From Scolanthus callimorphus (lineage: Eukaryota > Cnidaria > Anthozoa > Actiniaria > Edwardsiidae), in the NCBI GenBank assembly GCA_033964015.1, contig JAWWUD010000099.1, positions 372,001-436,000 of the forward strand: 64,000 bases of DNA. Reading direction: 5' to 3'. A program made the position numbers and the translations under genes. Positions within the stretch are counted from its first letter, which is position 1, and every line of letters begins with the position of its first letter. Under the pieces are notes generated by a model, which had not been told where the DNA came from, searched no databases, and saw only the letters and a program-made list of their open reading frames with translations. This document shows positions 55,401 through 64,000 of this stretch, one piece after another.

Positions 55401-58400
55401 GCTACGCCCCTGCATCTAACCATTTGCAGATATTAGAGCAAATGCAACATCTTCTCCTCATAGTTATAGACAATGCCCTGAGTAAAAGCAGTAAAAATGC
55501 TTCTCTTTTACTGCTTTTGTGCGCCTCTTTCCACTCTTCTTGTTTTGCTAGATTTGGACTTCCTGTGGCGGACAGCGTAAATACAAGCCCACGCATTAAT
55601 TTTCTTTATTGTTGTTGAGATGCGGAGGAGACTACCCTGAGCTGGTCCAGTCGAAATCCAACCCCCAAGCTCTCACACATCTAAACTAATTAACAATTAT
55701 TCCTCAGACGAGGAGTCAATTTGTATAGCCAAAAACGTGTCTGATGTGGTCATTTGCCATTTTTTGGCTTTTAAATCATTAAATCCAACACCTTTCGCTA
55801 CTAGTAGGCTATAACGTTTAGCCTACTAGTAGCTCAACCAATCAGAACGCAGCATTGACAATAGACCACTAGTGCGATTGGACTATAAAAGATGATCTAG
55901 TCGCTTACCAATAGTAAAGCACGAACAGTGCGTTTGGGACGGTAATGGCCAGACTAAAATTCTTCCAGTCGGTCAGCAAATACGCCACAAGAGCCTGTAG
56001 TGCGATACCTACGCCATAGGATCCTTGCGCAAGGCAGTTGGCCCAGTTACGACGGTTGGGACCGACCATTTCGGCCATCAGCGCGAATGCCGCAATCAGA
56101 GTCCCTGAAAAACAAACCTCTGACGTTAGGCAATGAAAAGAGGGTGCGAAGCAAAAAGCAAAGACAACTATGTTTTTCGCGGGATAGGTACCTCTTAGGG
56201 GTGCGCTCTGGCAAATCAAGCAACAAGGGTTTTATCAAAATCACACTTGTTGGACGGTACTTTTTAGGGGTCAAAATCAACTAAGCCACGCCCTTTGTGG
56301 CACCTTTTAGGGGTAGAATCGAAAGTTACCGAAAGTCCCCCCCCCTCCCCCGAATTTCATATGACTGTAGTGAAACCAATTGCAAAGTGATTACACCAAT
56401 TCTGAATAAAACCTAGCTATAGTAGTAATAGCGCTGCGAACAGATGACATCACAGTAATTTAAAAAACTCAGACAAACAAATACATGTTTCTTCATTTTC
56501 TTTTCTCTCTAAAGAATGCTACAAAATGAATTGGTAAACTGGTAGTTCCACTCATTTAGCAGAGCTTGTATGTACTCCTACCGTGGTTCGTATTTCGAGC
56601 GCGATCCTTCTGAATGGGATTTCAGAGGGATTGTTTGTTTGAGTCTCGTGATCTAATTTTAGATCGCTTGGGCGTAATGTTGTCCCATTTCAGATCACGT
56701 GGTATTCCCATGAGTAATCTTTCTTTGTTTTTCTGCTATGCACCGAAGGATATATGAATATGGAAGCAACCCAAACAAAGAAAGATTATTCAAATGAATG
56801 CCACGTGATCTGAAATGGGACAACATTACGCCCAAGCGAAAGAGGTCCATTGCGAATTACTCACGACAGTCATCTGAAATCCGCTGTAAGAAAAATTAGC
56901 GAAAGCTTACCTCCACTACAGATACCCAGTGGCACTCTCAGAACCACGTACATCACGAAGTTAACCGAGAAGCACTGGATGAGGGAAGACACGAACTGGA
57001 TGAACATGGTGACGAGAAGGGTGACACGGCGGCCATATCGATCAGATACCCAACCAAACAGATAGGCCCCCACAAGCTTGCCGGCGTAGAATATAGTCTT
57101 AGTCAACGGGATGTACTTCTTGGAATCATCGCAGATAATGTCCCACTGAAAACAAGGACAACACAACATGGTTCAGCATAGTTCCTGGTGTTTCAAGCGG
57201 GCTCCCTGTGCTCGGAGATGAATAGGGAGGAAACTCAGGGGGGCGTTAAGGGCGAGAGGAATAATTGTTTCAGTCAAATCACACTAGTAGGCCAATTTGT
57301 ATAGCCAAAAACTTTTTCTGGTCTGGTCATTTGCCATTATTATCACTACGCGCGGCCAAATTGTAAACCGCCCTCTCTAAAACGTTCTATTTTTGAGGGC
57401 CAAATGGCAAACAGCGGGCCGCAAACACATTTACCGCCCTCATTCTGATTGGCCGTGGTGGCGCTCTGCTGCCACGCTAGACCAATCAGATCACGCGGAT
57501 ACCATTTTAGTGCGAGTTTGTGGCGGGAATTCACTCGGTGAAAAATTTTCGGCGAGTTTTTCTAACTTTCTCTCGTTTCTTTATCGCCATGGAATTGGAA
57601 GAAACCCCGTATTTCACTCTCAGTAGCCAAAACTCAGACTTGAACGTTGATCAGTTAGCTAAATGAACAAGAAAAAACACAAAGAAAGCGACCGAGTGGG
57701 GAATAAGGAAGTTTGAGAAATGATGCCACAAGGCACAAGCGAAACGTTGTTGTCGATTTTACCATCGTAAAACAAGACAAGTCAGTGAAATTCTACGGAA
57801 ATTCTACGCCGAAGTTAAAACAGAGAAAGGGAAGCCTTGACGCCGAGTACTCTGACAGTAATTAAGTAGCGATTCATCGCCAAATCACACCGGTGAGCCG
57901 AAACCTCAACAGCAACAAGCTTAGGCCCGTTTCAAACGTCGCGCCAACGTCGTGCCGAACTCAATTCTATTAGGTTCGACGTTAGCGCGACTCTGGCACG
58001 ACATTGGTTTCAAACGTCGAACCGAAATGCGGGCGGCCACGCGGCCAACGGGCGAAACTCGAATTTGTTTCTCAATTGAACAAAGGTATAATGCCATTCA
58101 CCATTATTTCGTGCCTTCATGTCTTGCAAAACGTTCCCGTAAAGTTCTGTATTTTTGGAGTTTTTCGTGTTCTGAAAGATGAGTTTCTTTGTAATCCGTT
58201 GTTTGCAATAATATCTGCTACATCGTCTACTTCCTTCATTACAATACAATACAATACAATAAACTGTATTTCACGAGGGTTTCATAATAACCATACAGTA
58301 GTTTTCTAACTTATGGCCCTCAAATTTGAATTGTCCACACACTTCTATGGCCCTTCTTGTTTTATCGCCTTTCTTTTGGTTCTCCTCTTAGGAGAAAGAT

Positions 58401-60380
58401 TCAGAAGATTCAGACCAGTCCGCAATCTTTCTTTTCTTTTTATCCTATCTCTTTTTTGCGACTGCGCACAACCCCTCTCTCTTTTTTTTTGGCGACTGCG
58501 CACAACGACATATAAACCGGTTTGGTAAGTTTTTAATTCATTCTGTAATTTATGCATTGAGTTCGACACGACGATAGCACGACATTTGAAACCAAGTCGC
58601 GCTTCAGTCGGATAGCACGGCAACACATGTCGAGCCAGAGTCGTGCCTAATAGAATAGTCGAGCCTAATTCAAATTTGGTTTCAAACGTGGTGCTTGAGT
58701 CGCGCTAACGTCGAACCTAATTGAGGAATTGAGTTCGGCACGACGTTGGCGCGACGTTTGAAACGGGCCTTAGTCTCATGTTCGAAGCGAAGGCGAACAA
58801 GTTGTTTACTAGAAAAAGAAAATATTGTGGAACCGAAACATAAACTCCCTATCAGTCTGGGAAACAGTACTTAATTCGACAGCCACGGACAGAACACCGA
58901 CGAAAAATAGAGGGCTCCGGAGATATTGGTTGAATTTATCTGATTTTTGGTGTGCTTTCGTTTCGCGGGTCGAGGACGGGAGGGATGGCGAGAGCTGACT
59001 AGAAGTAAGCCTACAAAAAACAGTTAAAAAACATTTGCCATGTTTTCATTTGTATTGCCTTATTACCCTTATTATTCTTATTACCCTGCTAGCAGAGTAG
59101 ATTTTTATGTGCTTTTAAAAGTTGTGATTCTTTTTGTTTCATGTATTAACCTAAGTTTGTAATCTCAACGAGCGAAATAATTGTAAACGATACGATTTTT
59201 TTGCCTTTATCTAAGCTTACAGTATTCAATTCGGTTGGACGAACACTATCATACTTGTATTATTTGGCCTTGTGTAGTGATAATAATGATAATAACATGA
59301 CTTTTGTCGGGCATATAGTTGATTTGTGTCGCTGCGCTCGGGCGCAAATGATGCTACTCGGGCCCCAAATAAACTATATGCCCTCCAAAAGTCATGTTAT
59401 TGTCCTATTTTCTGGCTTTCAAATCCGACACTTTTCGCTACAAATAGGCTAAACTTATAGCCCACTAGTAGCTCAACCAATCAGAACGCAGGGCCAGGGG
59501 AGTAGCCAGGAATTTTGGTTGGGGAGGGGGGGGGGGGGGGGGGCGGAGAGTGAAAACATGGGACGAAAATTTTAAAATTTCCTCCAGCAAATACAGTAAA
59601 TGTATGGGACAATTCCCTGAGAAAGGGGGTGAAGCCCCTCCTTCCCCCCCCCCCCCCCCCCCCCCTCCCCCTGGCAAAGCCTCTAGAGGCATAAAGACAA
59701 TACCCACACGCAGCATTGACAACAGACTACTAGTGTGATTTGACTAATTACCGTTACTCTCACACGTTATATAAAGCTTAAAGAGCCCTTGTCAGCCACT
59801 CCTTTGTTATTGTTTTCAGTCGATATCAAACAACGAATTACGTGTAGAAATCTTGAAATAGTTTTCTAAAAACAAAGTTTTATTATTCATTTATCGAATT
59901 CAATCGAAAATATTGCACCACATCCCCTAAATCAGTCGATGGAAATGGATGCTTTCTCTGTCTCGGTATGTTGCTAGGCTGACAAAATGGAGGCTGACAG
60001 AGGCTCTTTAATGATAAAACATGACCATCATGTCACATAATTTTCTCACTTACATCAGTTGCGATTGAGGTGAATCCTGTGTTATACACCACTGGTTTAC
60101 ATGTCCCATTGTGCCAGAGCTTGCACACACCTTCGCCAGTAATATTGGCGTGATTCCCGCATGCTAGTTGCGGTTCCTTGACTTTTCTGGCTGCGAAAGC
60201 CGGCATATAGGTGTACCATGCTTGTGGGATAACAGCTAGAAAGAGAAGAGTCCACTGAATGTACTGGAACTTGGAGAAATCGCCAACACTATGGAGCAAT
60301 GTGTCAAATTCCGTCTTCTTGTGGATTCGGGCTGACGATGAGACTTCGTTCTCTGGATCTTCTGCTTCTTTTTGACTCAT
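47748..60380 (-). CDS. SLC22-family organic ion transporter, 9 exons, intact 536 aa
   Basis: Plasma-membrane major-facilitator transporter of the OCT/OAT/OCTN (SLC22) group. Exons in gene order: 60054-60380, 56911-57145, 55909-56104, 54569-54796, 53443-53577, 51567-51649, 49983-50103, 48836-48902 and 47748-47966. Their sum is 1611 bases, all phases match and no frameshift is needed. The start at 60380 (MSQKEAEDPENEV) is chosen over an upstream in-frame Met at 60455. Landmarks: FDTLLHSVGDFSKFQ, a Cys-containing first extracellular loop with two N-x-S/T sites, TDWDIICDDSKK, the MFS signature GWVSDRYGRR (140-149), AEMVGPNRRNW, FVPESPRWLAARDRVEEAE, TLIEGWSWFVTSGVYYGLSF, SYLVDRIGRRIPL, YIHSAELYPTVIR, GVGFASLCARVGAMGAPYV and FFLPETRGVPLPD. 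The C-terminal tail is acidic and lysine-rich. Substrate class (cation, carnitine or anion) cannot be settled from sequence. Its introns carry many TIR elements. Confidence 0.93.
48169..48446. mobile_element. fold-back family B, copy 2, with nested palindrome
   Basis: Mirrors the element at 9023-9270: it ends CGCTACATGTGTCCTAGTTTAGCC and shares GACAAATTTTGTAGCCGGGA. The left terminus is broken after GGCTATACTTAG by a ~52-bp perfect palindrome at about 48181-48232 (GCTAGCCGGCTCTCC... and its mirror), after which ACATGTGTAGCCGGACA resumes. It lies in the last SLC22 intron. Confidence 0.7.
49362..49470. repeat. two poly(C) runs, 18 and 67 bases
   Basis: C runs at 49362-49379 and 49404-49470, each preceded by AAAATTTGAG/AAAATCAAAG, so they look like two units of one GCCCCAAAA(A/T)T-type repeat. 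The 67-base run is the longest in the window. They lie in SLC22 intron 7. Confidence 0.95.
49551..49814. mobile_element. TIR element (TGGGCTGTTCC), copy 2
   Basis: TGGGCTGTTCCAAAAAATAG at the left and AAATGGAACAGCCCA at the right, with CCTATCGAGGAAC and CCTCGATAGGGGGT inside them. The interior has about five spaced units with GTGGAAATTCCAG or CTGTGGAAATT cores in the opposite orientation to 36014-36679. It ends 169 bases before SLC22 exon 7. Confidence 0.8.
51734..51893. repeat. GC-rich fold-back with AGCAGCCCCTACTTTG arms
   Basis: GTAGCAGCCCCTACTTTGACGC at the left pairs with GCGCCAAAGTAGGGGCTGCT at the right, and AGAAGTGCGCG/CGCGCACTTCT pairs further in. A single related end (AAAGTAGCGGCTGCTAGCAG) is at 29230. 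Confidence 0.65.
52016..52590. mobile_element. ~575-bp palindromic element rich in ATCGC
   Basis: CGTGCCCGTTCACACGGCGC at the left pairs with GCGCCGTGTGAACGGGCC at the right. Pairing continues for most of the length (GACGTCATATCGCGCGGT, GAACATGTTCAAAA, GCGATCCCATGGCGA). Three tandem ACTGCGCTATGTCGC units at about 52228-52272 sit near the centre. A 175-codon open frame through it is a by-product of the GC-rich repeat. It is in SLC22 intron 5. Confidence 0.75.
53870..54110. repeat. GTCGCC/GGCGAC-rich dispersed repeat, copy 2
   Basis: GGTGCCTTTGGCGCCTGAAT, CTAGTCGCCAAATAGTG, CGCCATTTGGCGACCAAG and TAAATCTAGTCGCCATTG are related to 24398-25000. It lies in SLC22 intron 4. Confidence 0.5.
55690..55875. 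repeat. family E dispersed repeat, uninterrupted copy
   Basis: It contains AACAATTATTCCTC, CAATTTGTATAGCCAAAAAC, a CTACTAGTAGGC/GCCTACTAGTAG inverted pair and CCAATCAGAACGCAGCATTG followed by ACAATAGACCACTAGTG. This is the reference for the interrupted copy at 59400-59745. Confidence 0.65.
56668..56836. mobile_element. 169-bp palindromic element
   Basis: CGCTTGGGCGTAATGTTGTC at the left is mirrored by GACAACATTACGCCCAAGCG at the right, continuing through CCATTTCAGATCACGTGG and AATCTTTCTTTGTTT. It is in SLC22 intron 2, shortly downstream of exon 2. Confidence 0.75.
57924..58769. mobile_element. 846-bp TIR element with TTA target duplication (PIF/Harbinger-like)
   Basis: GGCCCGTTTCAAACGTCGCG at the left is mirrored by CGCGACGTTTGAAACGGGCC at the right, and TTA flanks both ends (57921-57923 and 58770-58772), the usual 3-bp duplication of PIF/Harbinger elements. 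Subterminal CAACGTCGTGCCGAACTCAA and TAGGTTCGACGTTAGCGCGA motifs also pair. The unpaired middle holds a (CAATA)n tract near 58240 and no transposase frame. It is in SLC22 intron 1. Confidence 0.75.
59492..59707. mobile_element. poly(G)/poly(C)-bearing element inserted into a family E repeat
   Basis: ACGCAG at 59486-59491 is repeated at 59708-59713, and the flanks read CAGAACGCAG and CGCAGCATTGACAA, so the host repeat is interrupted. The insert starts GGCCAGGGGAGTAGCCAGGA and is self-complementary, with an 18-base G run (59526-59543) and a 22-base C run (59644-59665) facing each other. It is in SLC22 intron 1. Confidence 0.75.
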
Positions 60381-63300
60381 GCTTTTGAATAAGAAAAAGG
60401 AAAATGAGAATTTGTTTGTACAATGAATTGACAGTTTGAGCGCTTGACTTCTCAAACTGTCAATTCATTAACTTAACTTAATTCATTGTCAAATAACTAG
60501 CCAGGCTGACTTGATGGATTAAAAATCTGTCAATAGATATCATGTATGATATACCAAGAACATAGGCAAAACTCACAACAAGGCAATGCGAGCTCTAAAG
60601 CAACTCACAAACCGTGTTTTCCAAAAGCTGTTTGATTCAGGGAACAATTTGTTCGCAGAAATATGAAAACCGCATCAAAACACTCGATTTACCTCTCTAG
60701 TTGTTCTGGAAGTGAAAATCACTTTTTCATCCACGATTCTGCTGCGAGAGTGACAAGCGCTTTGTAGCCAGGCAATCTCGTACAAAGCCAGGCTACAAAT
60801 CAGTGGTTACCGATATCACGTGGCCGCCCCGCGTCCGCTTATTCGAAACGCGTATTCGAAACGTCGGCGAATTCCGGCTAAATTTTGCTTAATCAACCAT
60901 TGGCGCTTTTAGGCCAAGAAAAAAATGTTTCTCGTCCGGCCGGATTCAGTGTGAGAAAAAATATGGAGCGCGCGGACGGGCGCATTTTATATTATTTATT
61001 ATATTTTCAAAAAAACGCTGCTCTCGAGTAGATGACTACTAGGAGGTCTAACGTGTGACTCTCGCTTAGAGTTCGTTTATCAAATATTAATCAATGCTGA
61101 TAATGCTGAAATTGAAGCTTTAATTTATTCTGTAATGTGTTGAACGTCACCAGTTATTTCTTGTTTTATAAGTATGTGGACCTGTGGTTACAAATAGCAA
61201 ATAATAACACTTTTGATGCGTCCAAAAAAAAGACGCGGGCGGGGATGGAAAACATTTGTTTTTTGGGTTTTCGAATTTATAGCCTTCATCGCTCATTTCG
61301 GCTATATATGCATTTCGATGCATTGCAAAAAAATAGCGCGCTTTCTCTCGCTACGAAACGTTTTTTTTGTGACCAAATTTCACTATTTATAGTTTTAAAA
61401 TTTTAAATAAATATATATTCTCATATTTAGGATTAAAACTCTAGCCCTCGGAGTTGTACACTGCTTTTGGCGAGCGGGGTCCGTTTCCCACTGTTTTTTT
61501 TTAATATCCCAGAGTGGGTTTTATCCCAGTGAGTTTTTCGCGCGCAGTGTACGGATTTACTGTATTTCTTAGTCATGATTGTAACTGTTGTAAACATAGC
61601 TTTCAAATAAATTTTGATAGAAATTATATTTTATTGAATACGATAGCATTCTCGCACATTCAGTCATGTTTATTACAATTGTATTTTTTTCGTTGATGTA
61701 ATATATAACGTACTATGGAACAATAAATGTTCATTGTACGCTGTTCACCAAGCAGCTATCACTGGCTATTGTCTTGTCGTTATTATGCTCGTGGCTTCAT
61801 AAGCGAAGGGTAGAAATGAACACGTATGCTCCCAACTAGTCCCCTCTACTAACTATGGTCAAATTGTCTATTTTTAGCCTCTTCTTTGTCATATTTGGCG
61901 AACGTGACGCACACAGCACGTCCGCGTCTCTGGGAAGTGACAAACCCACATTGCGTGACAATGCATACTACAAGACTGAGAAGTGAGAAGAGGCAATATT
62001 TGAAAAACTCTGAAGATGAAGACCCATTTGAAGACCGCTGCGAAATCCTCGTATTTAAATATCTCTTAAAGTCATAGCCAAAGAAGAATCGTCCAGTTCG
62101 TGAGTCGTATAAATATTAATAACATATAAATTGACCTTTACTGTAATTCTTATAATCAACACCGCGCCCTGATCTGTTGCTGACAGAGCTATATACGTTG
62201 TTAATATGCATGTTAATATTTTCTTTGCGCCTGTCGGGCAGTCCCGTTGGTATTGATGCACTTAGTAAAAGTAGTACTCACGCCGTACAAGGTTGATTCA
62301 ACAGGGTTCCTAGTGTGAGGAGTTTAAAATCAACAGCTACTATTAAATACAGTGTATCTGGTATAGTACGTAAGAACTAAAGATGACTGAAATCGAACTC
62401 GCGCCACAAATACTGACATAGACCACGATACAACAAAAGTAGCAATCGTTATTGCTTGTATGGAATCAATATATACGTTTACTAGCCCTTCTAATCACTG
62501 AAATTTCGTGTAATTTCGTATTTAGTTTTTACTGTTTACCACGGGAACTAAGCAAATCTAAATTAGGAAATTTGCTACTACTAACGCGGGTCATAGAAGA
62601 TATCATCTTCTATGACAAAATTGATTCGTTGTGTACTAATTTTTAGAGATATCAACAGCCCTTTCTCTGAGAAATATACCTTACCTTTGGCTTCGCGCGA
62701 AAATTTCCAGTTCCAAGGTTCTGGCGGCAGAAGGAAGCTGTCACGCCACGCAACAAACAGCCGAGAGGCAGTTGAAGTCAAATGCAAATAAACCAGCCCG
62801 AGCGACCAAGCCCTCTATTGTTGTTCTCAGCTGTAGTCACGTAATGTGTCATATTACCAGGATATCCATATAAGGACCCGCCGGACGAAGGGGTAGAATG
62901 GGAGCAGGGATTTACCTTTATTGTGCATGTAGGCTAGGAAATGGGTTTTGGGCTACTGAGACTGGGATTTGAAGACTTGAGCAATAGAAAATGGAAATGG
63001 CATTTTTATTTCCATCTAAACGCTGGGATTACCAACAATGGGGCTGGAATTTTGAAAAAATGACAATATTGATTTCCGTTCCTAAATCACCATTGTTGAA
63101 CGCCCCTTTCAACTGCACCAAAACAATTTGGGACCTCCTTTGCGAAGTAAAAAGTTTGAAGCCCCTCGTTTTCTCACCAAGTCCCCCCACGATCCCATTG
63201 ATAAATAATGAACAGTCCCAATCAAGGAAAAACCTGGATCCAGAACCTTGAATGGCGCTCTATTTTTTTACCAATGTATTTATTAAGCAATAAAAGAACT

Positions 63301-64000
63301 TTCCGCGTGCTCTCTGCTTTCTTACAAACACGAAGGGGATGTTGGGAGAACTGATCAAAACTTGAAAGACACGAGCCGAAGGCGAGTGTCTTTCAAGTTT
63401 TATCAGTTCGACCAACATTCCCCGAGTGTTTGTAAGAAACCAGAGAGCACGCAGAAAATATTTTTATTGCTTTTAGAAAATAACATACACACGCGCGACA
63501 GCGTTGCGTGACAATCGTGTTTCTCAGGTCTCTTACAAACACGCTTTTTAACCAATCAGAATGCGCACATTCACAATACAACATAGGTGTTATTTTCTAA
63601 TATATCTTATTAGGTGCTTTCCTCATTTCTCCCTAATAATTTTCGGAAGTGTTCAGCGCATACTATCGAAATACACGATGTGGTACGTAGCTCACTCTTG
63701 CCCCACAGGGCGGGGGATCGAAATTTCCAACACGTTTTGCCTCAAGGGTGGGGACAAAAATAAAAAAAGTATGACAAAAGTATGACTCAGTTAAAAATCC
63801 ATGTCCCCACCCTTCCCGAGGTTGGGGGGTGGTGGTTAAAATTGACTGGTGCATTATATTTTAGCTTCTCGTTGCTCGCCAGCGCGGCAAAGCATAGTGA
63901 GAACACAGCTGGTGTCCCCAGCTAAAACATGCAAAACGGCCAACATCCTACTATTATAAGTAGCCTGCGTAAGCAACCGCCTTTCCGGCGACTCGCAAAG
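60381..64000. other. SLC22 promoter side and intergenic region
   Basis: A small hairpin (60420-60468, AATGAATTGACAGTTTGAG arms) lies just upstream of the SLC22 start. Others are at 60757-60797 and 62590-62617, and a longer fold-back is at 63287-63470. The remaining AT-rich sequence shows no exon, RNA gene or recognisable transposon. Short open frames here have no domain character. Confidence 0.5.
63287..63470. mobile_element. 184-bp palindromic MITE
   Basis: GCAATAAAAGAACTTTCCGC at the left and GAAAATATTTTTATTGC at the right pair, continuing through GTGCTCTCTG, TTACAAACAC and ACTGATCAAAACTTGAAAGA to the centre near 63380. Confidence 0.7.

Noticed and set aside
1..64000. Search for a defence island, CRISPR array, viral genes or a biosynthetic cluster
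   Set aside because: Genes are intron-bearing animal genes with no operon structure. The repeats are TIR/fold-back elements, SINEs, LINE remnants, a minisatellite and simple runs. No regularly spaced repeat-spacer array or viral protein was seen.

Overview
This window is nuclear DNA from an animal. Genes have introns with GT..AG borders, intergenic DNA is long, and the gene set is metazoan: a collagen/C1q hormone-like protein, DDX19/Dbp5, ALG3, casein kinase 1 alpha, an SLC22 transporter and a folate-receptor-like protein. The compact genes, moderately AT-rich sequence and very many short fold-back elements fit a cnidarian such as a coral or sea anemone. That taxonomic call is inference, because nothing here identifies a species.

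Layout. 1134-8598 (+): eight-exon secreted protein of the erythroferrone/adipolin (CTRP12) type. 10907-11935 (+): single-exon, membrane-anchored putative methyltransferase. 16498-25469 (+): nine-exon DDX19-type DEAD-box RNA helicase. 27573-33575 (-): eight-exon ALG3 mannosyltransferase, head to head with a two-exon folate-receptor-like gene (33724-35751, +). 40711-41768 (+): intronless casein kinase 1 alpha. 47748-60380 (-): nine-exon SLC22-type organic-ion transporter with an intact 536-residue frame. 60381-64000 holds no gene I can recognise. The genes are unrelated housekeeping or signalling genes; apart from the shared ALG3/folate-receptor-like promoter, position suggests no joint function.

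The rest is mostly small non-autonomous repeats. There are more than 20 terminal-inverted-repeat or fold-back elements (some with visible target-site duplications), tRNA-derived SINEs, two LINE remnants, a minisatellite carried inside a TIR element, and unusually long poly(C)/poly(G) runs of up to 67 bases.

A consistent oddity is that four of the seven genes (CTRP-like, DDX19, ALG3, CK1) carry single-base gaps, nearly all 1-bp deletions and many in short homopolymers. Splice sites, motifs and stop codons are otherwise intact. The SLC22, methyltransferase and folate-receptor-like genes have none. Consensus-sequence error is the likeliest cause, but pseudogenes or retrocopies are not excluded. 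I found no defence system, CRISPR array or viral gene. The most novel items are the methyltransferase family and the TIR element that carries a minisatellite.
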